Shown: in pieces, positions 24,124 through 32,019 of the stretch
How positions within the stretch are numbered: position 1 is the stretch's first letter
Layout: the number at the start of each line of letters is the position of its first letter
Origin: Acetobacteraceae bacterium
Lineage (GTDB): Bacteria > Pseudomonadota > Alphaproteobacteria > Acetobacterales > Acetobacteraceae
Reading direction: 5' to 3'
NCBI GenBank assembly: GCA_947371015.1
Contig: CANBNK010000031.1
Location: 1 to 42,847, forward strand
DNA length: 42,847 nt
Translations under genes and position numbers: made by a program
The notes under the pieces: model-generated
Database searches by the model: none
The model's input: only the letters and a program-made list of their open reading frames with translations
Told to the model about the DNA's origin: nothing

Positions 24124-24160
24124 CGCCTATTGTACGCGCGACGTGACGCCAAAATAGGCG
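24124..24160. promoter_or_regulatory. long-spaced inverted repeat, candidate upstream activator site
   Basis: CGCCTATT (24124-24131) and AATAGGCG (24153-24160) form a perfect 8-bp inverted repeat with a 21-bp spacer. Its centre is about 97 bp upstream of the transcription start predicted from the sigma-54 element at 24212, the usual distance for enhancer-binding-protein sites. Arms are AT-richer than the surroundings. Role is inferred from position only. Confidence 0.4.
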
Positions 24161-24211
24161 CCACCCCTGCGGTTCGATGGTCGCCCCCCCTGAATTCAGG
24201 CGCGCAAGCCG

Positions 24212-24229
24212 TTGGCACGACTCATGCTT
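24212..24229 (+). promoter_or_regulatory. sigma-54 (-24/-12) promoter of the Rieske/ABC operon
   Basis: TTGGCACGACTCATGCTT has the -24 box TTGGCACG in full and a -12 box ATGCT, with the diagnostic GG (24214-24215) and GC (24226-24227) exactly 10 bp apart. The predicted start of transcription is near 24239, giving a leader of about 29 nt with AGGAG before the Rieske ATG at 24268. The only deviation is A for T in the first base of the TTGC element. Confidence 0.75.
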
Positions 24230-24267
24230 CGTCGCCCCATCTGGCCGACACAGGAGCAGGCCCCCGG

Positions 24268-25437
24268 ATGGCACAGGTCGAGCGTGAACAAGACCCGGGC
24301 GAGTTGCCCTACCGCGCGCACAACATCCCGAAGCTCGGCTTCGCGGAGTATTGGTACCCCATCGTCACCAGCCGGGAGTTGAAGGCCAAGCCGAAGGGCG
24401 TCCGCCTGCTGGGACGTGACATCGTCATCTATCGGGACGCGGGCAAGCTCTACGCGCTGGATGACCGCTGCCCGCATCGCGGCGTCAAGCTGTCGCTCGG
24501 CGAATGCCTCTACAAGGGCACCGGCACCATCAGCTGCCCCTATCACGGTTGGACCTTCGACGGCGCCAACGGCAAGCTGGTCGCCGCCATCATGGATGGG
24601 CCGGAGGCGCCGATCACCCGCAAGGTGACGATCCGCCACTACCCGATCCGCGAGCATGCCGGCATGATCTGGCTATGGGGTGGCGAGACCGAGCCTTCCC
24701 GGCTGGAGGAAGACATCCCCGAGTGGATCGCCGATCAGCAGACCTTCTTTTCCATGCCGATGTACACCGACTACGCCTGCAACTGGCGTTGGCTGGTGGA
24801 TAACTGGGGCAATGACCAGCATGCACAGTACGTGCACCGCAAGTCGCCGGAGCTGTTCTTCCAGCCGCAGCTGCCGTTCAATCTGACCATCGAGCCGAAG
24901 CCGCTGCCCAATGGCCGCGGCATGGCGTTCAAGCGCATCGGCGGCGTGACCAGCGCGGAGTTTCCGGGGCTCGGCCGCTTCCCGAACAATGAGTGGTGGC
25001 GCTTCATGAAGCCGCGCGGACGCGGGAACATCCGCGGCTTCGAGAACAGCAAGGCGCACAAGGTCTACGGCATCCCCAACCAGTCCGAAGTCTGGCTGCC
25101 GGGCATGGTGCTGGTGGGCCGGCTGCATGGCGAATACGCGCTGGTGCAGTTGGCGGTGCCGATCGACGAGAACACCACGCGCTGCTTCAACATCAACAAC
25201 TTCCGCCGCACCGGCAAGCTGGTGGAGTGGTTCGATCGGTTGCACTACTACCTGTGGCGCGGCTGGGCGCATGACCGCATCTTCTCCGACCAGGACAAAG
25301 TGCTGCTGGAAGCGGTGATCCCGGGGCCGGAGCGGCTGTCCAAGAGCGACCTGGGCGTGATCGCCTGGCGCAAGTTCATGGGCAGCAATGCCCGGCGGCC
25401 ACCGGGGCTGAAGGAAGCGGCGCGGGATGTCGCGTGA
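24268..25437 (+). CDS. Rieske non-heme iron oxygenase, alpha subunit (ring-hydroxylating type), copy 1
   Basis: A 389-residue oxygenase. The Rieske [2Fe-2S] ligands are C68-x-H70 (CPHRG) and C90-x2-H93 (CPYHGW). The mononuclear iron site has H185 and H190 (QHAQYVH). The bridging aspartate normally found three residues before the first histidine is N182 here, with an aspartate at 183. The long C-terminal region (AVPIDENTTRCFNINNF, DQDKVLLEAV) resembles oxygenases for bulky or heterocyclic substrates. No ferredoxin reductase gene is in the window. It is the first gene of the sigma-54 operon; its stop region is duplicated into the permease start. Substrate unknown. Confidence 0.88.
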   Translation: MAQVEREQDPGELPYRAHNIPKLGFAEYWYPIVTSRELKAKPKGVRLLGRDIVIYRDAGKLYALDDRCPHRGVKLSLGECLYKGTGTISCPYHGWTFDGANGKLVAAIMDGPEAPITRKVTIRHYPIREHAGMIWLWGGETEPSRLEEDIPEWIADQQTFFSMPMYTDYACNWRWLVDNWGNDQHAQYVHRKSPELFFQPQLPFNLTIEPKPLPNGRGMAFKRIGGVTSAEFPGLGRFPNNEWWRFMKPRGRGNIRGFENSKAHKVYGIPNQSEVWLPGMVLVGRLHGEYALVQLAVPIDENTTRCFNINNFRRTGKLVEWFDRLHYYLWRGWAHDRIFSDQDKVLLEAVIPGPERLSKSDLGVIAWRKFMGSNARRPPGLKEAARDVA

Positions 25438-25462
25438 AGCGCGCGGAACCAATGTCGCGTGA
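25427..25462 (+). repeat. 25-bp-period tandem duplication over a stop/start junction
   Basis: ATGTCGCGTGA occurs exactly at 25427-25437 and again at 25452-25462. The first copy contains the Rieske stop (TGA 25435-25437); the second contains the ATG I use for the permease. The simplest history is that the original overlap of stop and start was duplicated in tandem, separating the two genes by 14 nt. Confidence 0.6.
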
Positions 25463-26270
25463 CGCGCGCCGACTGAGGTTGCGGCGCGCTATGGCGCGCT
25501 GGTTCGCCGCGCTCTGGCCGCCGCTGGCCTTCGGCGCGCTGGTGCTGGGCGGCTGGGAAGCGGGCGCCCGCTGGGGCGGGCTGGACCCGATGATGCTGCC
25601 GGCGCCGAGCGAGATCGCCGACCAATTCCGTCTCGGCTTCAGCAGCGGGATTTATCCGCAGCATCTCGGCGTCACATTGCTGCAGGCAATGCTCGGCTTC
25701 GTCATCGCCATCTTCGCCGGCGTTGGCGTCGGTGCGCTGATCTCCGCCTCGCCGTTGGTGGAGCGCACGCTGAACCCTTTCCTGATCGCGTTCGAGGCGA
25801 TGCCGAAGATAGCCATGGCGCCGCTGGTCATCGTGTGGTTCGGCTATGGCATCTGGTCCAAGGTGGTGCTGGCGGCGGCCATTGCGTTCTTCCCCGTGCT
25901 GGTCAGCACCATCCTCGGCCTGCGGGCCTGCGAGCCGGGGCGGCTGGACGTGCTGCACAGCCTGGGCGCCAGCCGGGCGCAACTGTTCCGCCTGGTGCGG
26001 CTGCCCAGCGCGCTACCCTTCATCTTCTCCGGCATCAACGTCGCCGTGGTCTTCGTGCTGCTGGGCGCCATTGTCGGTGAATTCGTCGGCGCCAAGGCCG
26101 GGCTCGGCACGCTGATATTGGCAGCCAACGAGAACCTGGAGACGGCTCGGGTCTTCTCGATCCTCGGGCTGCTCGCGGGCGTGGGCATGCTGCTGCATTT
26201 CGGCGTCACCGCGCTGCGGCAGCGTCTGCTGTTCTGGGCCGGGCCGCAGGCCGGGCCACCGACTGCATGA
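25452..26270 (+). CDS. ABC transporter permease (NitT/TauT/SsuC type), subunit 1
   Basis: A 272-residue membrane protein with about six helices and the permease EAA loop in the form ALRACEPGRLDVLHSLGASRAQLFRLVRLPSA. The DPMMLPAPSEIADQF and GAIVGEFVGAKAGLGTLI segments are typical of nitrate/sulfonate/taurine and pyrimidine-precursor importers. The start is the ATG at 25452, favoured by the duplicated stop/start repeat; GTG 25434, overlapping the Rieske stop, is the alternative and would add six residues. It is followed by the second Rieske gene rather than its transporter partners, an unusual interleaving. Confidence 0.87.
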   Translation: MSRDARRLRLRRAMARWFAALWPPLAFGALVLGGWEAGARWGGLDPMMLPAPSEIADQFRLGFSSGIYPQHLGVTLLQAMLGFVIAIFAGVGVGALISASPLVERTLNPFLIAFEAMPKIAMAPLVIVWFGYGIWSKVVLAAAIAFFPVLVSTILGLRACEPGRLDVLHSLGASRAQLFRLVRLPSALPFIFSGINVAVVFVLLGAIVGEFVGAKAGLGTLILAANENLETARVFSILGLLAGVGMLLHFGVTALRQRLLFWAGPQAGPPTA

Positions 26271-26292
26271 ACCGACAAGAGGGGGTGTTCCG

Positions 26293-27471
26293 ATGAACCA
26301 CATCATGCGCGACATGGCCGAGCCGGCCGACCTGTTCGACCCGCGGCACTACACCGGCGTGCGCCGGCCCTTCTATTCGGCCGAGACGCTGCCGCCGTGG
26401 TGCTACACGTCGGAGAAATGGTATGCCCGCGAGAAGGAAACCATCTTCAAGAAGTTCTGGAATTGCCTGGGCCATGAAAGCCGGGTGCCCGATGTCGGCA
26501 GCTACATAACGCTCACCTTCGCCGACGTGCCGCTGATCATCGTGCGCGGCAAGGACAAGGTGGTGCGCGCCTTCATCAACAGCTGCTCGCACCGCGGCTC
26601 CGCGATCCTCGAAGGCGAAGGCACCTGCGCCCATACGATGAAGTGCCCCTACCACGCCTGGGCCTTCGACTTCGAAGGCGCGCTGGTCGGCACGCCGCTG
26701 ATCGTGGAAGAAGAGCACTTCCAGAAGGCCGAGCACGGCCTGGTGCAGATCCGGCTGGAGATCTGGTGCGGGCTGATGTGGATCAACTTCGACGCCAGCG
26801 CCCAGGCCCTGACAGACTACCTGGGCGACCTGACCCAGCGCGTGGCGCCCTGGAAGACCGAGGAGATGGTCTGCGTGGCGCGGCGTGAATTCCCGGTGAA
26901 GGCGAACTGGAAGTTCTACGCCGAGAATTGGAGCGACGGCTACCACGTGCCCTTCGTGCACCAGACCACGCTGAACAAGAAGCGCGTCAGCAAGCGCGAC
27001 TTCCACGACCCCAGCGTGCATGTCGGCAACTACCTGATGCATTACACCTACTTTACGGGTAGCCGCGGCACCCCCGAAGGCCAGAAGAAGCTGCCGGAGC
27101 TGGATCTGCCGGAGGCGCTGAAGATCGGCACCTTCTTCCCCTACGTCCACAGCAACGCGATGATCGGCTTCGCCATCGACATGGTAAGTTGTACGGAGAT
27201 CATCCCCGAAGGCCCCGGCGCCTGCCGGCTGTTCACCTCCACCATGGTGCCGAAGAGCACCGCCGCGCTGCCGGACTTCCAGGAGACCCTGGACCTGTAC
27301 CTGAAGTACAGCGACATCGTCCGCGATGAGGATGTGATCGCCGCCGAACGCCAGCAGTTGGGCGCGCTGTCCGCCTATAATCGAGCCGGCTGCTTCACCC
27401 CGCAGGACAAGCTGGTGCATGACTATGACCTGTGGATTCTCGACCGCGTGATCGGCAACGCGTCGCCGTGA
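26293..27471 (+). CDS. Rieske non-heme iron oxygenase, alpha subunit, copy 2
   Basis: A 392-residue oxygenase of a different branch from the first. The Rieske ligands are C98-x-H100 (CSHRG) and C118-x2-H121 (CPYHAW). The catalytic site has D215, H218 and H223 (SDGYHVPFVH), the canonical D-x2-H-x4-H. The NWKFYAENWSDGYH segment is typical of choline/carnitine-type and aromatic-ring oxygenase alpha subunits. The start ATG 26293 follows GAGGGGGTG. Its stop overlaps the GTG of the ATPase gene. Two Rieske alphas in one operon suggest two successive oxygenations, or a two-component enzyme; no beta subunit is present. Confidence 0.9.
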   Translation: MNHIMRDMAEPADLFDPRHYTGVRRPFYSAETLPPWCYTSEKWYAREKETIFKKFWNCLGHESRVPDVGSYITLTFADVPLIIVRGKDKVVRAFINSCSHRGSAILEGEGTCAHTMKCPYHAWAFDFEGALVGTPLIVEEEHFQKAEHGLVQIRLEIWCGLMWINFDASAQALTDYLGDLTQRVAPWKTEEMVCVARREFPVKANWKFYAENWSDGYHVPFVHQTTLNKKRVSKRDFHDPSVHVGNYLMHYTYFTGSRGTPEGQKKLPELDLPEALKIGTFFPYVHSNAMIGFAIDMVSCTEIIPEGPGACRLFTSTMVPKSTAALPDFQETLDLYLKYSDIVRDEDVIAAERQQLGALSAYNRAGCFTPQDKLVHDYDLWILDRVIGNASP

Positions 27472-28316
27472 CCGCGCCCGATGGCCAGGTGGCGCAGCCC
27501 GCAGGTCTGAGTCGGCCGCGCGACGCTACGCCGCTCATCTCGGTCCGCGAACTGACAAAAGTCTATCCGACCGCGAAGGGGGAGCGCGTGCAGGCGCTCT
27601 CCCGCATCAGCCTGGATATTGCCCAGGGTGAGTTCGTCTCCCTGGTCGGGCCCTCCGGCTGCGGCAAGACCACGGTGCTGCGGATTTTGGCTGGTTTGAT
27701 CGCCGACTACACCGGGGATGTCAGCGTCAGCGGCAAGGCGCTGCACGGGCCGAGCCGCGAGGTCGGCGTGGTGTTCCAGGACGCCAACCTGATGCCCTGG
27801 CGCACCGCCCTGGCCAATGTGCTGCTGCCGGCGGAGGTGCTGGGGCTGAACCGCAAGCAGGCCAAGCTGCGCGCGCAGGAACTGCTGACCATGGTCGGGC
27901 TGGAGGGCTTCGAGCGGAAGCTGCCCGGCGAGCTTTCCGGCGGCATGCGCCAGCGCGTCGCCATCGCCCGCGCGCTGATCCATGACCCCGCGGTGCTGCT
28001 GCTGGACGAGCCCTTCGGCGCGCTGGACGCGATGACGCGGGACACGATGAACGTGGAGCTGGCCGCCATCGCCGCCAGGTCGAAGAAGACCGTCTTCCTC
28101 ATCACCCACTCCATCGCGGAAGCCGTCTTCCTCAGCGACCGGGTGCTGGTGATGTCGTCCCGCCCCGGCCGCATCGTCGAAGTCATCCCGGTGGAACTGC
28201 CGCGGCCGCGCGGCCTCGACATCATCGCCGACCCCGGCTTTGCCGCCACGGTGCTGCGCATCCGCCGGCTGCTGGATAGCGTCACCGCCTCTGCCTTGCC
28301 CAGCATCGCCCATTGA
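27468..28316 (+). CDS. ABC transporter ATP-binding protein (NitT/TauT/SsuB type)
   Basis: A 282-residue ATPase with Walker A GPSGCGKTT (61-69), Q-loop VVFQDANLMPWRT, signature LSGGMRQR, Walker B VLLLDEPFGALD and switch histidine in LITHSIAEAVFL. It begins with GTG 27468, which overlaps the stop of the second Rieske gene; the first 20 residues have no family counterpart. It powers the importer formed with the permeases at 25452 and 28329 and the binding protein at 29165. Confidence 0.93.
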   Translation: MTAPDGQVAQPAGLSRPRDATPLISVRELTKVYPTAKGERVQALSRISLDIAQGEFVSLVGPSGCGKTTVLRILAGLIADYTGDVSVSGKALHGPSREVGVVFQDANLMPWRTALANVLLPAEVLGLNRKQAKLRAQELLTMVGLEGFERKLPGELSGGMRQRVAIARALIHDPAVLLLDEPFGALDAMTRDTMNVELAAIAARSKKTVFLITHSIAEAVFLSDRVLVMSSRPGRIVEVIPVELPRPRGLDIIADPGFAATVLRIRRLLDSVTASALPSIAH

Positions 28317-28328
28317 CGGAGCCTGGCC

Positions 28329-29168
28329 ATGAGCGACATCACCGCGCCTGAGTTGAAGCTGCCTGCCGCGCCACTGCCACGGCTGCCCGCCTGGTTGCGG
28401 GCGCGGCCGGAACTGGCACTGACGCCTCTGGTCCTCGTCGTGGTGCTCGGGCTGTGGCAGGCGGTGGTGAGCCTTGGCCTGGTGAGCCAATACGTGCTGC
28501 CGGCGCCGTCCAATATCGGCCTGGCGCTGGCGCAGGGGCTCAGCAGCGGGCTGTTCATCCAGCATGGGCTGGTGACGCTGGGGGAGGCGGCGAGCGGCTT
28601 CGCCATTGCGGTCACCGCCGGGCTGGTGATGGGCACGCTGATCGCCGAGGTGCGGTTGGTGGAGCGCGCGGTCTATCCCTACCTGGTCATGGTGCAGACC
28701 ATGCCGAAGATCGCCCTGGCGCCGCTGCTGGTGGTGTGGTTCGGCTTCGGCTCATCATCGAAGGTCGCGGTTGCCGCGATCATCTCCTTCTTCCCGATGC
28801 TGGTGACGACTCTCGCAGGCATGCGCGCCACCGACCAGGGCCGGCTGGACGTGCTGCGCGCGTTGGGCGCCGGGCCGTTCCGCTGCTTCGCGCTGGCAAA
28901 ACTACCGGATGCGCTGCCCCACATTTTCTCCGGCCTGTCGATCGCCGTGGTGTTCTGCATGACCGGCGCCATCGTCGGTGAGTTCGTCGGCGCCAGCGCG
29001 GGCCTCGGCTACCTGATCGTGCAGGCCAATGCGCGGATGAACATCCCGCAGGTCTTCGCCATTTTGCTGACGCTCGGCGCCATCGGCGTCGCCGGCTACG
29101 CGCTGGTGCAGGGGCTGCGCCGCCGCCTGCTGTTCTGGGAACCGAAACAGGAGTTGAGCCGCCCATGA
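28329..29168 (+). CDS. ABC transporter permease (NitT/TauT/SsuC type), subunit 2
   Basis: A 279-residue permease paralogous to the one at 25452: YVLPAPSNIGLALAQGL, MVQTMPKIALAPLLVVWFGFG, the EAA loop MRATDQGRLDVLRALGAGPFRCFALAKLP, and GAIVGEFVGASAGLGYLI. Two different permeases with one ATPase and one binding protein suggest a heterodimeric channel. The ATG at 28329 is preceded by GACGGAGCC. Its stop overlaps the ATG of the binding-protein gene. Confidence 0.92.
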   Translation: MSDITAPELKLPAAPLPRLPAWLRARPELALTPLVLVVVLGLWQAVVSLGLVSQYVLPAPSNIGLALAQGLSSGLFIQHGLVTLGEAASGFAIAVTAGLVMGTLIAEVRLVERAVYPYLVMVQTMPKIALAPLLVVWFGFGSSSKVAVAAIISFFPMLVTTLAGMRATDQGRLDVLRALGAGPFRCFALAKLPDALPHIFSGLSIAVVFCMTGAIVGEFVGASAGLGYLIVQANARMNIPQVFAILLTLGAIGVAGYALVQGLRRRLLFWEPKQELSRP

Positions 29169-30229
29169 TGAACCGCCGCACCTTGCTGGCTTCCGGCGCC
29201 GCCATGCTGGTTGCCCCCCTGGCCGCACCCGCCATCGGCCAGACACTGATCAAGACGAGTTTTGGCCCGACCACGACGGATATCTCCACCGGCCACGCGG
29301 CGCATTCTTCGCTGCCGAAGGCGCTGGGCTACTGGGCGCAGGAAGGGCTGGAAGTGGATGTCTTCGGCATTGCCGGCAACACCGCGGGGCTGCAGCTGAT
29401 CTCCGCGGGGAACATCGATTTCATCACCATCGCGCCGGATGAGCTGCTGGTGGCGCGGCATCGGGGCATGCCGTTGAAGGGTGCCTATATCCATGCCCGC
29501 CAGCCGATCGGCCGGGTGGTGGTACCGAAGGCGGGAGGCTTGACCAGCCTGGCGCAGCTGAAGGGCAAGACGGTCGGCATTCCCGTCATGGGGCCGAACC
29601 CCTACGCCGCCTCCACCCTGCATGAGGCGGGGGTGAACATGACCACCGACCTGACCATGGTCGCCACCGGCACCGGCGCCCCGGCGCTGCTGGCGCTGCG
29701 GCGTGGCGATATCGCGGGCTGGCTGAGCTGGGACACCGCTGTGGCCGGGTTGGAAAACCGCGGCATGGAGTTCACCGAGTTCCGCCCGAGCTTCTTCAGC
29801 GAACTCGTCGGCAACTGCGTAATCGGGCGGGAGGAGATGCTGCGCACCAAGCCGGAGATGGCGGTGAAGATGTGCCGCGCCATCGCTAAGGCGGCCCATT
29901 TCGGGCTGACCAATCCGGAAGCGGCCATCCAGATCCACTGGAAGGTCTATCCCGCGACCAAGCCGCAGGGCGGCGATCCGGCCAAGGTGATGGAGGAAGC
30001 CAAGCGCGTGTTCCTCTCGCGCTTCAGCAGCTTCGCGGTGGCGCCGGGCACGCCCTACGGCGCCAGTACGCCGGCGCAGTGGACCCGTGTGACGCAGCAG
30101 TTGCAGGCCTCCAACGACCTGCCCGCCGGTTTTGACGGCAGCGCGGCCTTCACCAGCGAGTTCATCGCGGCCATCAACAACTGGGACCGCGAGGCCGTCG
30201 CCGCGCAGGCCCGTGCCTGGGTGGCGTGA
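29165..30229 (+). CDS. ABC transporter periplasmic binding protein (NMT1/THI5-SsuA-like)
   Basis: A 354-residue protein with a twin-arginine-like signal (NRRTLLASGAAMLVAPLAAPAIG) and the NMT1/THI5-like fold: LGYWAQEGLEVDVFGIAGNTAG, AGNIDFITIAPDELL, LKGKTVGIPVMGPNPYA and LRRGDIAGWLSWDTAVAGL. Such proteins bind sulfonates, nitrate, pyrimidine precursors or aromatic acids. It overlaps the permease upstream by ATGA and the amidohydrolase downstream by TGATG, so it is firmly part of operon A. Confidence 0.92.
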   Translation: MMNRRTLLASGAAMLVAPLAAPAIGQTLIKTSFGPTTTDISTGHAAHSSLPKALGYWAQEGLEVDVFGIAGNTAGLQLISAGNIDFITIAPDELLVARHRGMPLKGAYIHARQPIGRVVVPKAGGLTSLAQLKGKTVGIPVMGPNPYAASTLHEAGVNMTTDLTMVATGTGAPALLALRRGDIAGWLSWDTAVAGLENRGMEFTEFRPSFFSELVGNCVIGREEMLRTKPEMAVKMCRAIAKAAHFGLTNPEAAIQIHWKVYPATKPQGGDPAKVMEEAKRVFLSRFSSFAVAPGTPYGASTPAQWTRVTQQLQASNDLPAGFDGSAAFTSEFIAAINNWDREAVAAQARAWVA

Positions 30230-31485
30230 TGGCGATGATCGACCTGTTGCTGCGCGGCGCGCGCGTGATCGACCCTGCTAATGGCGTGGAACGTGTAGCC
30301 GATGTGGGCGTGGATGCCGGGCGCATCCACACCATCGGCGCCGAGGTGAAGGCGCGGCGCGTCATCGACCTGGCGGGCGCCATCGTCGCACCCGGCTTCA
30401 TCGACATGCACGTGCATTGCTATGAGTGGGTGACCAATTTCGGCCTGCCGCCGGATGCGGCGGGCGTCCATTCGGGTGCGACGACAATCGTGGACCAGGG
30501 CAGCACCGGGGCCTGGACGCTGGGCGGCTTCAAGGCCTTCATCGCCGACCCCGCGAAGACCGATGTGCGCGCCTTCACCTCCATCAACCTGGCGGGGGCA
30601 TTGCAGGGCGGCATGCAGGGCACCACGCTGCACAACCCGGGCATGGTGGACGTGCCCGCGTTGCTGGCCATTGCCGCCGAGCATCCGCGCCTGGTGCGCG
30701 GCATCAAGTGCCACTGCGAAAGCGGCAGCCAGTCCCACTGGGGAATCGAGGTGCTGCTGAAGGCGGTGGAGGCCGGGCGCCAAGGCGACCTGCCGCTATA
30801 CATCCACACCGGGGAGCTGTTCCCGGTGAATGAAGCCAACCGGCCGCAGCCCAACGCCGTGATGGCGCAGATCGTGCCCTACCTGAAGCCGGGCGATACG
30901 CTGGCGCATGTGTATTCCTGCATGCCCGACGGCATCATGGCGCGCCATGAGGAGGTGCCCGAGTGGATCTTCGCCGCGCGTGAAAAGGGCGCGCTGTTCG
31001 ACCTCGGACACGGCATCAACTTCGCCTTCGACATCGCCCGCAAGATGATGGCGAAGGGATTATATCCGGATACGCTGGGCAGCGACGTGCACGCCGATTT
31101 CGGCAGCTACCACGACTTCTCCATCCTGAACTATTCGCTGCTGGGGGGGCTGAACAAGGTGGTGGCGCTCGGCATGCCGCTGGTGGAGGCGATCCGCGCG
31201 CTGACCGCGACGCCGGCCCGCACGCTGCGGGACAGCTCCATCGGCCACCTGGGTGTCGGTGCGCGGGCCAATATCACGGTGCTAAGGGACGTGCCGGGCA
31301 GCTGGACCTTCACCGATACCTGGAAGCAGGAGCTGACCGTTGCGTCCCGCCTGCTGCCCGAGTTGGTGGTCATGGATGGCGAGCCGATCATCCCCGACTG
31401 CATGCTGCTTTCCGACCTGATGGCGCCGGATGAGCGCCCGCGGGGGATTACCCGTTCTTCCGACCTGCCGATGGGACGCCGCTGA
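30229..31485 (+). CDS. amidohydrolase/deacetylase-family metallohydrolase (dihydroorotase-like), copy 1
   Basis: A 418-residue metal-dependent hydrolase: an N-terminal cyclic-amidase beta domain (LLRGARVIDPANGVERVADV), metal histidines in FIDMHVHCYE, the lysine likely carboxylated in RGIKCHCES, a histidine in LYIHTGELF, a histidine in TLAHVYSC, and the aspartate in GSDVHADFG. These enzymes open cyclic amides or imides, or remove acyl groups from amines. The ATG at 30229 is used (TGATG overlap with the binding protein). A paralogue with the same signature heads operon C. Substrate unknown. Confidence 0.87.
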   Translation: MAMIDLLLRGARVIDPANGVERVADVGVDAGRIHTIGAEVKARRVIDLAGAIVAPGFIDMHVHCYEWVTNFGLPPDAAGVHSGATTIVDQGSTGAWTLGGFKAFIADPAKTDVRAFTSINLAGALQGGMQGTTLHNPGMVDVPALLAIAAEHPRLVRGIKCHCESGSQSHWGIEVLLKAVEAGRQGDLPLYIHTGELFPVNEANRPQPNAVMAQIVPYLKPGDTLAHVYSCMPDGIMARHEEVPEWIFAAREKGALFDLGHGINFAFDIARKMMAKGLYPDTLGSDVHADFGSYHDFSILNYSLLGGLNKVVALGMPLVEAIRALTATPARTLRDSSIGHLGVGARANITVLRDVPGSWTFTDTWKQELTVASRLLPELVVMDGEPIIPDCMLLSDLMAPDERPRGITRSSDLPMGRR

Positions 31486-31970
31486 TGAGCCTTTCCGACA
31501 AACTCGCCGCCCGCACCGCGCGCTTCGAGGAGCGTCGTGCCGATTGGACCGTCTTCGGCTTCGAAACCGCGAAGGACCCTAAATTCGCTCGCATCCAGCG
31601 GCGCTACCTCGGCGCCAGCGGCTCCACCGACCCGGGTGACCTGCGCGGCAGCATTCCGGCGACGGCCTTCACCATGTCGATCCAGACTGTGCCGGTCGGC
31701 AACATGATCCCGATGCACTGCCACGAGACCGAGGAGGTGTTCTTCATCCTCGACGGGCAATGCCTGGTGAAGTGCTACGAGGGCGACGAGGTGACGGAGT
31801 TGCACCTGGGCAAATGGGACCTGGTGCAGTTGCCGGTTGGCTTGCAGCATGAGCTGTTCAACACTGGCGATGTCGATTGCCAGGTGCAGACCATGCTCTC
31901 CGCACCGAAGCCGCTACGGCCGCAATACAACGACCCGGAGTTGCTGGCGCTGCAAGCCGCAGTGCCCTGA
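31485..31970 (+). CDS. cupin-domain protein
   Basis: A 161-residue single-domain cupin: the metal-binding motif 1 HCHETEEVFFILDG (two histidines and a glutamate) and motif 2 LPVGLQHELFNTG with the last histidine. It likely binds a divalent metal and acts as an isomerase, dioxygenase or small-molecule sensor in the pathway. It is coupled to the amidohydrolase by TGATG and followed after 5 nt by the PhnD-like gene. Function beyond the fold cannot be read. Confidence 0.87.
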   Translation: MSLSDKLAARTARFEERRADWTVFGFETAKDPKFARIQRRYLGASGSTDPGDLRGSIPATAFTMSIQTVPVGNMIPMHCHETEEVFFILDGQCLVKCYEGDEVTELHLGKWDLVQLPVGLQHELFNTGDVDCQVQTMLSAPKPLRPQYNDPELLALQAAVP

Positions 31971-31975
31971 ACGCC

Positions 31976-32019
31976 ATGCGGGTCAGTTTGCCGCCAGCGC
32001 GCATGCGCGTCAGTTTGCC
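31976..32019 (+). repeat. tandem duplication of a start region
   Basis: ATGCGGGTCAGTTTGCC (31976-31992) and ATGCGCGTCAGTTTGCC (32003-32019) differ at one position and are 27 bp apart, in frame. The duplication gives the PhnD-like protein two MRVSLP N-termini. It resembles the start-region duplication at 25427-25462 in the same operon. Confidence 0.6.
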
